Below, piece by piece: positions 11,185 to 24,035 of a DNA stretch of 64,000 bases. The stretch spans positions 26,043,118 through 26,107,117 of the forward strand of contig NC_134883.1 in the NCBI RefSeq assembly GCF_041734735.1, read 5' to 3'. The notes under the pieces were generated by a model that had not been told where the DNA came from, ran no database searches, and worked only from the letters and a program-made list of their open reading frames with translations. Position numbers and translations under genes: made by a program. Within the stretch, counting starts at the first letter, position 1, and every line of letters begins with the position of its first letter. The stretch is from Babylonia areolata. Taxonomy: Eukaryota; Mollusca; Gastropoda; Neogastropoda; Buccinidae.

Positions 11185-14100
11185 GGATTGTCATAGCCGG
11201 GGGCGGTAGTGGGGACAAGCTCCCACCACCTATAAAGTGCTCCCTTAAGGCGTGCGTCTCAAATAGCCTCTGACAGCTAAGCCCAACTCCTGGCCTGCCC
11301 GTGTAGCTTAGCCTCTAAGCCCGGTGGAACTGCTTTTACTGACAGGAGAAGGGGCGAAAGGTGGGTCTATGGCGCCTCAAAACCAGATGCTTTGAGCAGA
11401 TGGAGCTCGTCAGCCTGGGAGGGCAGTCCATCTAGGGGAAGGAAAACCCTGACTCCAAACCTCTGCTGCCTTGCGGCATACCCAGTCACGGGAAAGGCTT
11501 CGGGAGTAAACCCCGAGGAAAAATCTAGAGTTGGAGCCCCGAAGGCGGTTGGACGTTGCACTGACTTTCTTCCGGCAGCTCCTGCAGCTAAGCTGGTGCC
11601 GAATGTATCGCTCTGCGTTCCTTCGGACTACATCGGTGAGGCCGAGAGGGGGATTCTGACGACTGTCCAACCCAGGATCTCCATAAACTTCGCCCACGCT
11701 CGCGCCCTGGAGAGGTCACGTCAATGCCGCTGTCCCCAGCGACAGAAACAACTCGGGAGGCAGCAGTTACGAGTTATAAGCTAGGACCGATTGGAGTAGG
11801 TCCACGCGCTACGGGCTGCCTCCGACAGTGGGAGGGGCCATCGTAGTCCCACTGGTCAGCTACCATCCACTCCAAGCCGGGCAACCCCCAGCCAGTAAGA
11901 TGCTGACTTCGCCACAGTCTGCATGCTTCCATGGGTGCTTGGAGCCAGGGAAAAGACCGACAAGCAGACTGTAACCCTGCACCAGTCAAAAACAGAGACA
12001 AAAAAACTACCCATCCTGCGTTTAGCAAGGTGGAATGTCAGGACAATGTGTCCTGGCCTCTCAAATGACCTGCAACAAGTCGATGATTTCAGGAAAACAG
12101 CCATCATCGACTGTGAGCTCACAAGGCTCAACATCGACAGTGCCGCACTACAGGAAACAAGACTTCCCTTAAGCGACAGCCTCAAGGAACTCAACTACAC
12201 GTTCTTCTGGCAGGGCAAGGAACTTGAAGAGCCAAGACTGGATGGCGTTGGCTCTGTGGAACCGCATTCAGTGGCACAGCCAGCATCCTCGCCCTCTGCC
12301 TGTCAACCTCCTCTGGCCCAGTGAACCTCCTGAGCGTCTATGCTCCCACACTCTGTTCTTCTGCAGGGACCAAAGAGCAGTTCTGCGAGGAGATTGATAC
12401 CACCATCAGAGACATCCCTGCCACAGAACAGCTGTACCTTCTTGGCGCCTTCAATGCCTGAGTGGGTTCTGACCACGACTCCTGGCCCAGCTGCATCTGC
12501 CACTTCGGTATTGGCAAACTGAATGAGAACGGGCAGAGGCTCCTAGAGCTTTGCTCCTACCCACAACCTCTGCATAAATAACACATTCTTCTCTACCAAG
12601 CCACGCCACCAAACTTCCTGGCGACACCCAAGATCCCGCCACTGGCACCAGCTGGACCTCATTATCACTAGAAGGTCCTCGCTGAACTACGTACTCACCA
12701 CACGTAGTTTTCACAGTGCTGAATGTGACACCGACCACTCCTTGCTTGGCTGCAAAATGCGCTTCCATCCAAAACGGATCCACCACTCAAAGCAGAAGGG
12801 TCGGCCTCGAATCAACACTGCCAGAACAGCAATCCCAGACCTGTGCAACCGCTTCGCCAACTCCATCGAGGATGCCCTCAAAGACTGCCCTGCTGGCAGA
12901 GCCCTCTCAGAAGACACTCGCTGCACTCAAGAAGGCCAGAAACGACACCAAACGGATCGCCAGACCACGACTGAACATCTGTCAGAACATCCAACTTTCC
13001 GCTGACTGCGGCAACATCCGTGGCATGTATGATGCTATGAAAAAAGCCTTTGGCCCATGCATAAACAAGATCGCGCCACTGAAGTCATCTTCCGGCAACA
13101 TGATAACAGACCGGAGCAAGCAGATAGAGAGATGGGCGGAACACTACCAGAAGCTCTATTCATGAGAAAATATTGTCGCAGACGCAGCAGTGGAGAGCAC
13201 TCGACATCCCGCCCTCTGAAGAGGAACTCGGCGAGGCCATCGACTCCCTCGCCTGTGGCAAAGCTCCAGGAAAAGATGGCATCCCGCCTGAAGTCATCAA
13301 GGCTGAAAAAAGACCGTGCTACTTCACCACCTGCACCAGCTGCTACTGCAGTGCTGGGAAGAAGGGACTGTGCCGCAGGAGATGCGTGACGCCAACATCA
13401 TCACTCTGTACAAAAACAAGGGTGATCACAGCGATTGCAACAACTACCGTGGAATCTCCATTCTCAGTATTGTTGGGAAAGCCTTTGCCCGTGTAGTCCT
13501 GAGCAGACTGCAGCTACTTGCTGAACACATATACCCTGAGGCATGGTGCGGATTCAGAGCTGGAAGATCAATAATCAACATGGTCTTCTCCTTGCGACAG
13601 CTGCAGGAGAAATGCCGGGAGCAGAGACGGCCACTATATGTCGCATTCATCGACCTGACCAAGGCCTTCGACTTTGTCAGCAGAAAAGGCCTCTTCACAC
13701 TGCTACAGAAGATTGGATGTCCCCCCAATCTCCTGAGGATGATCACGTCTTTTCATGAAGACATGCAGGGCACCGTTCAGCACGATGGATCTTCCTCTGA
13801 CCCATTCCCAATCAAGAGTGGGGTGAAACAAGGCTGTGTGCTGGCCCCCTACACTTTTCGGTATCTTATTCTCACTGCTGCTGTCCTATGCCTTCAGCCA
13901 GTCGGAGGACGGAGTGTATCTCCACACCAGAAGCGATGACAGTCTCTTCAACCTGGCCCGCCTTCGCGCGAAAACCAGAGTGCGACAGGTTCTCATTTGC
14001 GAGATGCTTTTCGCTGACAACGCAGCTCTGACAACTCACTCTGAGGAGGCACTCCAGCGACTCATCAATCGCTTCGCCCAAGCATGCAGAGAGTTTGGCT

Positions 14101-15060
14101 TGACTATTAGCCTAAAGAAGACTAACGTCATGGGCCAGGACGTGAGCAGCACCCCAAGCATCTCCATTGGTGACTTCACACTCGAGGTCATCGAGGACTT
14201 CACTTACCTCGGCTCCACCATCTCCAGTAGCCTCTCCCTGGACGCCGAACTCAACAAGCGGATTGACAAAGCAGCTACAGCCATGGCCCGCCTGGCAAAG
14301 AGGGTTTGGGACAATCCCGTGCTGACCATCAACACCAAGATGAAAGTGTACCAAGCCTGTGTGCTCAGCACTCTGCTCTATAGCAGCGAGACATGGACTC
14401 TCTACTCTCGCCAAGAACGCAAACTTAACTCCTTTCACCTGTGCAAACTCAGGAGAATTCTGGGCGTCATGTGGCAAGACCGTGTACCAAACAAGAAAGT
14501 CCTTGACCAGGCAGGCATCTCCAGCATGTTTGCACTCCTGACCCGGCGCCGTCTGCGGTGGCTCGGCCACGTCAGGTGAATGGATGACGGGCGAATTCCC
14601 AAGGACATCCTTTATGGCGAGCTCACCACTGGTTCCAGACCTGCAGGAAGACCCTTCCTACGCTACACTGATGTCTGCAAACGAGACATGAGGGCAGGCG
14701 ACATCGACCCAGCAGATTGGGAGGTGGTGGCTGAAGACCGTAACAGCTGGAGAAGGACCGTAAAGGCATGCGTCCAGAGGAACGAGGAGAAAAGAGAACA
14801 ACATTGGGAAGGGGGGAGAGAGCGCAGAGGGCAGAGGGCAGAACCCATACCCTCTGAGCAAGGCGACTTTCACCTGCGACAACTGCAATAGAGCCTGCCG
14901 ATCCAGAATCGGACTGTACAGCCACAACAGGCGCTGCAGCTCAACAACCTGACCGGACTAGGCGCAGAGTTCCATTGTCTCCCAAGACAGACGGACGCAA
15001 GCAACAATAAACACACACCCCTCATCACCAATAGTCCGGGATTTAATCTGAAGAACGGAA
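11185..15060 (+). mobile_element. LINE (APE-type non-LTR retrotransposon), nearly full length, decayed
   Basis: A long 5' region (about 11185-12010) leads into an apurinic-like endonuclease (WNVRTM, ALQETRL, VGSDHDSW in the +1 frame, DHSLLG) at about 12020-12740. The reverse transcriptase spans about 13170-14580: GKAPGKDGIPPEVI, NNYRGISILS, FIDLTKAFD, SGVKQGCVLAP, and an FADN box where FADD is usual. A TLLYSSETW/GHVR C-terminal region follows, then a CxxC..C zinc finger SRIGLYSHNRRC (14879-14952, frame-shifted from the rest). Several frameshifts and stops, for example TGA 14577-14579, make it inactive. Clade not resolved (RTE/CR1-like). It ends about 70 bp before the first recognised GPCR A exon. 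Confidence 0.85.
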
Positions 15061-15129
15061 GTGAAGAAAAATAAACAGACAAAAACTCTCTGGTTTTGTT
15101 TACTTTTCTTTTTTTCTTCTTTATTTCAG

Positions 15130-15291
15130 AACACTGAAGTAAGCTTCAAGCCGTGGGACAACCCTGACAATCTGCTGGATTATGCAACCTCCCACACTCT
15201 GGAGACAGTTATAAACGTCTGCGTCTTGTCCCTTGTTGTCCTCGTCGGCATCATCGGAAATGTTGTCAACATAATCATCTTCACCAAACAG
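15130..15291 (+). CDS. GPCR A exon: N-terminal segment and TM1
   Basis: Acceptor TTATTTCAG|AAC after a strong pyrimidine tract, donor CAAACAG|GTTTGG. 54 codons in phase 0: NTEVSFKPWDNPDNLLDYAT, then TM1 through GIIGNVVNIIIFTKQ. The frame stays open upstream through the pyrimidine tract but has no ATG there. Confidence 0.82.
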
Positions 15292-15432
15292 GTTTGGCAA
15301 ATAATGCGGTCTCATTTTTCTCATCCCCATTTTCCCCTACAGATTCCCCATCCCCACCTCCACGCCCTTTTCTTTATGCCACAAATAACGCGGTAACTGT
15401 TTTGGCAGTCGCATGTTTTAGATATTGTCAGC

Positions 15433-15491
<59 letters not shown>

Positions 15492-18400
15492 AGGTTGGAA
15501 AAAGACGTTATAGACTATGTGAATGAATGATTCATAGCTATTCAACTGATTGACTTACTGAATAAATGAGTGTCTGTCTTTCTGGCTGACTGAATGACCG
15601 ATTGGCTAACTGATCGACTGACCGAACGAACAAACAAACGAGTGAACGAACGAACGAAAGAATGACAATTTAGCAACCAACCCACCATGTTCAGAATTAA
15701 AAAAAAAAGCCACTGGAACCTAACATATCGTTTCCCCACCGCTGGTCTTTGTTGTGTGTGGTTCAAGCATGTACCACAAACTCACTTTCAGCACTTGTAA
15801 CATGTTCAGTTCGTTTCTCAAGGAGGCGTCACTGCGTGTATCCATATGTGCTACACATCTGCCTGTCAAGCAGCAGGACCCAACGCGCCGAGTCAGGCCT
15901 TGTGCGCATGCATATATATTTGTTTGCCTATCAGAGTGGATTTCTTTTACAGAATTTTGTCAGAGGACAACACTTTTGTTAACACGGGTTCTTTCTCAAT
16001 ACGTCAGGTGCGTGCTGCACACGGGACCTCGGTTTATCGTCTCGTCCGAATGACGAGACGTCCAGTTTGATTTTCCAGTTCAACTTCGGAGAAAGGGCAA
16101 GAGCGGGTTTCGAACCCAGACCGCCCCACCCCTCCCCCAGGGACTCTGTATTGGCAGATGAGCGACGTAACCATTCTGCCACCTTCCTGCATGGCTGGTA
16201 GCAACAACCTCATTCACCTCCCATCATCCCACCAGGGTCTGAGGGACAGGATCAACGTGTGCCTCTTCAGCCTGGCTCTGGCAGACCTTGGCTATCTCCT
16301 CGCCCTCTTCATCTACAAGTCCTTCAGCCACATCACCCTCGTGTCCAAGGCCGTGGGGGCCTACTGGAAGATCCGCAGCCTCAACACCATCCTGGGGGTC
16401 TTCTGGGGCTTCTCCGCCGTCTCCAACCTGTTGACGTTGCTGGTGTCTGTGGAGAGGTTTGCGCGCGTGTGCGTGTGTGTGCTGGGGTGGGGGGTTGGGC
16501 TGGAGGGTTATTGGCGTATGTTAGTTGACAGGAAATTTGTCGTCTTCATATTAATCGTCAGTCAAGCATCCTTGCCTCACTCCTGTCTTTATTTGGGTGG
16601 TTTCGGTCATCCCTTCATAGTTTGAGTTACTGATTAAATTTGTGATCTTCCCAGGCACACCGCAGTGTCTCAGCAGCTACCAGAGGGTCTTACTCTGTCA
16701 TTACCTTCCAAAGCCTTCTCCTAGTCAAAGTAGCTGAGTTTCACTCCGGCCACTGTTCCTAGGTAATATGTAGCATTGCTATCGGGTCAGTACAGGAATG
16801 TCCTTGAAAAAGCCAGCTTGCTGATATCGTAGTAGGGGTCGACAACACCCTTCATTCTGTAAAAGCAGGACTCGATTGAACACTTTGCTGTGGACAGCAG
16901 CGTTATGCCTCTGTAGCTTGAGCAAGAGCTAAGGTAACTGAATAGTTGTGCTCCGTGTTCTGAAATTTCCTGCTTGCATATGCCACTGGCTGAAGCTCCT
17001 GACCCTGGTCCTGCGCAAGACTGCCCAGAGTCCCATTTCAGATGTATCCGTACACAAGACAAAGGGCAAGTCTTGTCTGGGTGAACAAACTACAGGGCTG
17101 CTACAGAGCCTAGACCTGAGTGTCTGAAAGGCAGTCTCACAGTCATCATCTCACTCCAGTTTGCGGGGCCCAGAACTTGTCTTGTCTGCCAGTGGTAGAG
17201 CAATTGTTGAGAGGTTGGGAACAAATCGTCGATAAAACCTGATGAGACCTAAAATACTCTCATCTCCTTGTTTAGTCATGGGCCTCGTTGTATTCCGGAT
17301 TTGTTCAGTCCCCTGTCACAGGCCACATCTTTCCACTCCCAACACGAGGACCCAGGAAATCTATCCCTCAATAACCCACTGCCACTCTCTTGCATGGTTC
17401 ACGAATGAGAGTTTTTTTCTTCAGAGGAGACCACCAGACCTTAAGGAGGTGTTCGTTTACAGTGGTCACATGATGCACAATACCGCCTCACATCGGCGCA
17501 AAGTCCAGGCCAGTAGAATGCATGCCATATTCTCTCTCTTGTCTCTCTTTTCTCTTTCCCGATCAAGCTTAAGCCGTTTCTCCGCCAACTCAGTTTCCCG
17601 CTTCCGGAAAGCTGCTTCTGCTTCGTGACAGCTATCTTCTCTTTTGGGGAGGTACTCCCAGCGAGCATCATCCTGTCTTCGCTTCACCTCCTCGTCTTGA
17701 CGTCTATTCTCCACTTGACGCATAAGATACTGAAGAAACACAGCAGTACTCGAGTCCTCCTCTTCAGACTGCCCCATCCAAGGAAACTCCTGATCTGGTG
17801 ACTGGGGAGACATGTAATTTCATAGGACTAGCTCTGACCTCTTTTCTACTACTTGAACTACAAAACGACTTGCCCATGTCTATATCCCGTCCATACGGTG
17901 GACTTGTGTCACTCTGAACAGGAAACCCATGTGCCTCTGTATCCCGTATAGCAGTCGTTTTGGATCGAGTCTCCATGATTACCAAAAGAACACCTCCAAA
18001 ACGAACCCCTCAACAGGATCAGAATGACAAATCTAACAAAATCAAACCATCACTCTAAACCAAACCTACGACTACCAAAAAACAACAAACAAACAAACAA
18101 ACAGCTCCTCATCTAGGCAGCCACTTGTGCAGTCTTTCCGGTTTCGAGCATGGTGCGTGCGTTCCATGTTCTAATGGTGATGGTGGTTCTGGTGGAGATG
18201 ACGGTCGTCAGCCTGTCAACTTCCAGAGTCAGGCAGTCACTGACTGACCGGCGTCTTACAACCTCCAGCTGGAGATCCATCCTCCCCCAGTCCTGAAATG
18301 TTTATTGACGTTTTTCTTGGCGATTTGTATCAGTTGTTTTTTTATTTTTGTTTTTTGTGGATGGAGAAGGGTCGCTAGCCCCTCGTACAGCCTCCATCAT

Positions 18401-19319
18401 TTTGCATCTGGACTTGGGACCGGCACAGGCAGGGTTCTTTGGTATCGATGGTCAGGTAGGCTGATAGATACGGTATTAATTGACGGCACAGCAGGCTGGC
18501 ATGTGCAGTACAGTTCAGTTCAGTTACTCAAAGAGGCGTCAATGCATCTGACAAATTCTATATACGCTACACCACATCTGCTAAGCAGATGCCTGACCGG
18601 TAGCGTAACTCAACGCCTTTAGTCAGGCTTTCAGAAGTACACTGCGCAGAATAACTTGGATATTAACTGTCCATGGGGACATCGACACTGAATTCACATT
18701 CTCTGTGTCAAGAGCTCGACAGTGGAAGGCAGGGCTTAATCCTCCACTTCCGCCACTTCAGATTTCTACAGCCGAAGTCAGGGACCCATTCAAACGTGCG
18801 GAGTGAGGACAATCGGAGTAAAGTCCCTTTCACATGGACACGTCACCAGGCCGAAACGGAGCCTCGAACTCTGACCAGTGGTGATCACTGGATCAGACGT
18901 CCAACGCTTAACCGACTCAGCCACGGTGCCTCACACAGGCTGGCATTATAGGAGTGTCATTGCACTGCAGTGATATCAATTTATAATTTACGCAATTAAA
19001 AGGAAATGTGTTGAATTTGAGGCCGCATCAGTATGGATTCCTGTTGTCATGTCGATGAGTATAAATCTGTCATAACTCACTGTGCGGTAATTTACGCTGG
19101 TGTACTTTCGCTGTTGTGTTTTTCTTAACTCAGTTATTCAAACACAACGTATAACTACATTAAAATCTTTGGGCGGATATCAGCAGCAATGTGCCTTTTT
19201 TTCTTTCCGCTTTATTTTCGTCTTGTTGGGATTTTTTTTTAAACACACGTAGCTATATCTCAATATATAATTGTCACACAGCATACAGAAGATTAAAGAC
19301 AGGAGGCGACGGAGGTGTT

Positions 19320-19353
<34 letters not shown>

Positions 19354-20834
19354 CAGTTCAGACAGAATAGACTCTGACTTCTGGAAAACGTCTGACATAA
19401 AGAATGAAGTTCTGCCCCAGAGATCATAAAGATGTACATAATTATTCGTCACACAGTGGGAGTTACCAGAAAACTGCTAAGATTCAGCAGTGGATTTAGG
19501 AAGTGTACAAGCACAGACTACAAAAAGAATGGAAGAAAAAAATAACCATAAGGTTTGTTGTAAATCCTCGATTCAGCTGACCAAGAAATAAGTAAAAGGT
19601 GTAGAAGAGTGAGAAGCACAAGGTTTGTATGTTTAAAATATACAAAAAAATTGCGGAGATAAGAGAACTGTCTATTCCAAAAGTATGTACGAAGACAGTT
19701 CCTTTCTGGTAACCTAAATATCAAAGAGAATTGGAAGAATAGGCAGTGAAAATTCAGTAGTTCAGAAACGATTCGATCAGTTGATTGATAGATAGTTAAA
19801 GTTTACTTCCCAAACACCCTAAGCATTAGCACTTTACATACGTTTCGATATATCGATAGGTAGACAAGTAAATTTTACTTCCCCAACACCATGAACATAG
19901 CAGTTCACTTACGATCAGATCAGTCGCTGGGTACTCAGGTGAATGTTACTTCCTAAACACGATCAACATAGCAGTTCACATATGATCAGATCGGTCGCTG
20001 GGTACTCAGGTGAATGTTACTTCCTAAACACGATCAACATAGCAGTTCACATATGATCAGATCGGTCGCTGGGTACTAAGGTGAATGTTACTTCCCACAC
20101 ACCCTTGACGTTACAACCAACATAGGCTACCTGTACGTCTGTTATTTCTTTTCAGATGTCTGTGTGTGGTGAGTCCACTGAAAGCCAAGCAGCTTCTGAA
20201 GACCAAGGTCATGGTGATCCTCATCGTCCTCATCTACTTCCTCATCCTGTCCAGCTCCCTCATCTTCAACGCCAAGTTCACGGTGGGAAGCAAACTGGAC
20301 GAAAACACCAACACCACCCTCTACACGGCTGTCCTCAGTGACTTCTACCTCCAGAACAAAGTCTTTGTTGACATCGTCTACAACTATCTCCTGGCCATCG
20401 CCCTTCCTTTCGCCTCGCTCGTCGTTGTCATCTTCTCCACCATCACCACCGTCATCTTTCTGAAGCGAGCCTTGTCGTGGAAGCAGAAATCCGCTAACGT
20501 GATGGACAGAAAGGAAGCCGCGGTGACGAAGATGCTTCTGCTCGTCTGTTACGTTTACGTCATTTGCGTGACGCCGTCCGTCGTCAACGCTTTCGTTGTG
20601 CAGTTTGTGGAAGGGTGGATCCCCACGGGGCGCTACTCTAACACCTTTTATGCATACGTCGCGCTGATGCACTTACTTACCGCCCTTAACTCTTCTCTGA
20701 ATTTCTTCATTTATTATTTGCGTGGTTCGAAGTTTCGAAGCACTCTTAATAAGCTTTGTTCTTGCAAGAAACAAATGCAAACTCTGAATTCGCAGAACGT
20801 CACAGTCTTTACTGCGGGGACTTCACCTAATTAG
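15130..20834 (+). CDS. GPCR copy A: rhodopsin-class receptor, molluscan chemosensory-receptor-like (start exon not seen)
   Basis: Three exons join in frame (phases 0, then 2) to about 353 residues with seven hydrophobic segments. TM1 carries GNVVN, TM2 has LALAD, TM3 ends VERC (ERC in place of DRY), TM5 has the Pro in ALPFAS, TM6 has CVTP in place of CWxP, and TM7 reads NSSLNFFIYY in place of NPxxY. The VERCLCVVSPLKAKQ and GRYSNTFY..NSSLNFFIYY patterns resemble the class A families annotated as chemosensory or peptide-like receptors in gastropods. The ligand is unknown. Cys3.25 and an ECL2 cysteine are both absent. One N-glycosylation sequon, NTT, lies in ECL2. The first recognised exon has no Met, so an upstream exon carrying the start is missing. 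Confidence 0.8.
15435..15487 (+). repeat. (GA)n microsatellite in GPCR A intron 1
   Basis: Twenty-six or so GA units, followed by loose ACTGA/AACG tetramer-rich sequence up to 15665. Confidence 0.95.
15804..16188 (-). mobile_element. Type-2 SINE in GPCR A intron 1
   Basis: Minus orientation: head complement CATTCTGCCACCTT at the right end, core GGACCTCGGTTTATCGTC, tail CTCAAGGAGGCGTCACTGCG at left. About 50 bp upstream of the TM2-TM3 exon. Confidence 0.87.
16236..16456 (+). CDS. GPCR A exon: TM2-TM3
   Basis: Acceptor CCCACCAG|GGTCTG, donor GAGAG|GTTTGC, leaving phase 2. Encodes GLRDRINVCLFSLALADLGY (TM2 with Asp2.50), AYWKIRSLNTILGVFWGF and SNLLTLLVSVER (TM3). The residue at the usual TM3 cysteine position is Leu. 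A SINE lies about 50 bp upstream. Confidence 0.86.
16640..17985 (-). mobile_element. Gypsy-type LTR retrotransposon fossil (internal parts only)
   Basis: Remnants on the minus strand inside GPCR A intron 2. A charged coiled-coil-like gag region lies at about 17530-17985, an integrase zinc-binding-like stretch at about 17440-17525, and a reverse-transcriptase/RNase H-like region at about 16650-17270. No LTRs were recognised at either side. The parts do not lie in the usual Gypsy order, so internal loss or rearrangement is likely. It is clearly broken, with many breaks, and looks old. Confidence 0.55.
18510..18938 (-). mobile_element. Type-3 SINE: distinct tRNA-like head with type-2 tail
   Basis: At the right end the minus strand reads GGCACCGTGGCTGAGTCGGT, TAAGCGTTGGACGTCTGATC and AGAGTTCGAGGCTCC, a head different from types 1 and 2. 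The body is also different, but the last 120 bp (CTGACTAAAGGCG..TGACGCCTCTTTGAGTAACTG) is the type-2 tail. Confidence 0.75.
19323..19351 (+). repeat. Poly(A) run in GPCR A intron 2
   Basis: About 28 A. The surrounding 18940-19780 has no other recognisable feature. Confidence 0.9.
19785..20110 (+). repeat. 71-bp tandem array before GPCR A last exon
   Basis: Units GATCAGATCGGTCGCTGGGT..CTAAACACGATCAACATAGC, about 71 bp, nearly identical at 19915-20090 and decayed to the left. The array ends about 45 bp before the exon acceptor. Confidence 0.85.
20156..20834 (+). CDS. GPCR A exon: TM4-TM7 and C-terminus
   Basis: Acceptor TTCTTTTCAG|A. The joined codon AGA gives VERCLCVVSPLKAKQLLKTK. TM4-TM7 follow, then a short tail CKKQMQTLNSQ and stop TAG at 20832-20834. 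The acceptor follows directly on a 71-bp tandem array. An AATAAA lies at 20975-20980. Confidence 0.88.
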
Positions 20835-20974
20835 GCGCCATCTTGCATTGGACGTTAGCTACAAATTATGGATTTGTCACTGGCAAAGTTTTCAACCTTC
20901 TGAAAAAGAGGAAAGAAAATTAAAAACAAATCATAATGTCTTCTTGTGCAGAGGTGCTGAGCACGCGTGTGCGT

Positions 20975-20980
20975 AATAAA
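20975..20980 (+). terminator. Likely poly(A) signal of GPCR A
   Basis: AATAAA about 140 bp after the stop codon; an ATTAAA variant also occurs near 20919. Position fits a short 3'UTR. Not confirmed. Confidence 0.4.
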
Positions 20981-20984
20981 AGTC

Positions 20985-22900
20985 GAGACGAACACACGAC
21001 AACGAGGAAACAACGTCTGTTTTTAAAAAAAATTATTTTTATTTCTTTTTTTTCTTTTTGGTTTTTTTTTTGTTTGTTTTTTTTTTGTTTTTTTTTTTTA
21101 GTGGGGGTGGGGGTGTGGCGGTGGGGTTCTTCTTCAGATCTTTGTCGACATTGAACAAACAAAAACCTCTCTCTCTCTCTCTCTGACACGTGCATTTGCA
21201 AACATGCACGCACACGTACACACACAAGCATGCACGCATGCTCGCGAACGCACGAATAACTGCAAATGCACAGTTCTGTACTTATGTTTTTTCTGTGTTT
21301 AGGAAAGTGATAGAGAGAAAGGGAGAGACGAAGACAGAGTGAGATTCTGTTTGTTTGTCCCAATTACTGTTTTCAATGTGAAGGAATAAATATTCCAAGT
21401 GGAATGACAAAATCCGCTTTTTTTTAACTTGCCTTTAAATTTTAATACTGTGACACATACAAACGCATATATATACAGTTGTAACACAACTGAAAGGATT
21501 AGACAATCAAAGCATACTTGTGCATGGTCAATTTTCAGAATATCACTGTTCAAAGACATTTTCGAGTTGTTTATGTTGTGATCTGTTTTTAAGACACATG
21601 TAAAACAAGAACAACAACAATAGTTTGAAAAAACCAGGAGTATATGCTGTTACATTTTTTTATATAACGAATTTAGCACTTATGGCCACAAAGTGGGGAC
21701 CAGGTATGAAAACACATTAAAGGTAAAACATCGTTAAATTTAAAAGCAAAAACCGGCGCCAAAGTATGGTGTTTAGACAAGAAAAACATACCATAGAATT
21801 GTTCATGGATACAGCAAACAAGCTGAATTTGGAAGCTGTGATTTCAGTGCTTTACCCAAAGGTAATCAAAATGATAATGAATGAATGAATTAAGATTAAA
21901 CAAACACACAAACTGATATATAGTGTTTTAGTTGGGGGTGAGGGGATTAGTGGAAGACGCCATCTGTTCATCGAATCATAAAACAGGCACTGAACACACC
22001 CGAAAAGACCTGACAGCATTGTATGGTCTCATCCGATAAGTGTCCTCATAGCGACTAAAATTGATGGCTTCGAGTGTGCTGCTTGACACTGGCCCCGGAA
22101 TAGTACGAACTTAAATGATTATTTCGGAAGGATTGTGGAGTGGGGTGGGGGTGGGGGGCGGGAGGGGGGGGAGGTATCAGCAATCGGTAACTCCACCACT
22201 AGACTCCGAAACGACACGTAAGATTAGGCCCTGCTGAACATGGCAGTTGGTCTGCTTTGTGTACACGCCCCCCTGCCCACTCCAGATTAAAAGACATTAT
22301 TAACACGCAATCAAAAACACGAGTGATGCAAAGCAAAACAAAACAAAAAACAAACAAACAAAACCCACCTCCCCCACCTCACATCCCCCAAGCCAAACAA
22401 CAACAACAACAAAATAACATTGCAAAATGCGCAGCTGGTCGTCGTCCCTAGTGTTTGAACCACACATATTTGTCCCTTCACACATGCGGATGAATGTGGG
22501 GTGGCAGTGATTGTCGATATCCAAGTAAAGGTATTTGTTTCACATTTGAATGTTACCATCAAAACAGCAAATAGATATTCTTAAAAGCGGAGAGGAGAAA
22601 GAGGAGATCATGCGTGCTGAGTTCGGAGACACAGGACAGATGACGGCTGGAATCAAACATGAACATTTGAAAAAAAGAAAGAAAAGAAAAGTACAATGGA
22701 GAAGACTGGTGTGACATTCGGAAGTGTCACACTTCAAGTATTCATAAATGATATGTCCACCCATCTTATTCAAGTATATATCTAAGCAGAGTATATCTGA
22801 TTTGGTCATCGACAGACTAAAATACAAGTCGAACTGTTAGCATACATGTCTAAAACATCTGACTCCCTCTTGTGTGTGGTTTGTGCTGCTGAAGTTTAGG
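20985..22900. other. No gene recognised
   Basis: A/T-rich sequence with T runs (21025-21100), a short CT run and G-rich patches (22140-22170). No element or exon recognised. Confidence 0.6.
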
Positions 22901-23068
22901 TCCTCTGTCAACCACGCTGAACAAACGCCATTGACAGTACTGGAAATCCTCCGAAATGTAAAGCTTGGACAACCCATGAGAATAAGGTTGAAAGACTAAA
23001 ACCAACCTACTGATGGATAGTTGAAAGATTAGCACAGACATACTCTTTTTTTCAGATCAGACAAAAGG

Positions 23069-23119
23069 TTTGGTCCCAAAACAAGCATATTTATTTGCAT
23101 TCGTAGTGGTTAGAATAAC
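23069..23119 (+). repeat. Direct repeat, outer copy
   Basis: TTTGGTCCCAAAACAAGCAT..GCATTCGTAGTGGTTAGA recurs at 23429-23479, just inside the left inverted-repeat arm, with few differences. Confidence 0.75.
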
Positions 23120-23428
23120 ACATGTACACACACACACACTCTCTCTCTCTCTTTCTCTCTCTCTCTTCAAACGTAGTGATATATATTGTTTCTGAAAACA
23201 GATATATTCCTTTCTCAGTAAAATGAGGACATCGGTTGACACAGTGCCAACGTCATGAACGGACACACACACACACACACGCACACGCGCGCGTGCGCGT
23301 GATGGATATACTGCATTGCAACGTTTTGCAATCCCCTTTTCTGAAAGGTCTTTATTTGCTTCCAGGCGACATCGTAATCTGATATTTATAACAGCTGTAA
23401 ATTATGCTCCAAAAGCAAATTGAACGCA

Positions 23429-23479
23429 TTTGGTCCCCAAACAAGCATATTTATTCGCATTCGTAGTGATTAGATTAAT
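23429..23479 (+). repeat. Direct repeat, inner copy
   Basis: TTTGGTCCCCAAACAAGCAT..GCATTCGTAGTGATTAGA; partner of 23069-23119. Duplicates the left flank into the inverted-repeat interior. Confidence 0.75.
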
Positions 23480-23555
23480 ATATCACTGACAGTGAAAAGA
23501 CGCTAAACTAAAGAACGAACGAACGAACGAACTAACGAACGAACGAACGAACGAA

Positions 23556-23587
<32 letters not shown>

Positions 23588-23772
23588 TTTGCTATGGAAT
23601 AGGGTGTTATTCTAAAGGACTGACGTGAGCGAGCGCAAGAACATTCATGGATGTCCAAAAACAGTCATGCGCATGCAAAAACACGCGCCTGCATACATAC
23701 ATATACACATACATGCATGCATATATGCATACACATACTTACACACATGTGGACAGAGACACCCACTCACAA

Positions 23773-23816
<44 letters not shown>

Positions 23817-23964
23817 ACGCACGCACGCAAGTACAGACATTCATACATACGTATATACATGTACGCCTGCACAGTTATTTCCGACTTTCAGTTGGTTCCA
23901 ACCCACTGAATCGACTTTGTTGGCATTACCATTTGGAAAAGTGAACCAATTAGTTTATCGAAGC

Positions 23965-23979
23965 GCGCACGCGCGCGCG

Positions 23980-24035
<56 letters not shown>

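Noticed and set aside
15061-15129. In-frame N-terminal extension of GPCR A resembling a signal peptide
   Set aside because: No ATG; the hydrophobic run is the translated pyrimidine tract before the acceptor.
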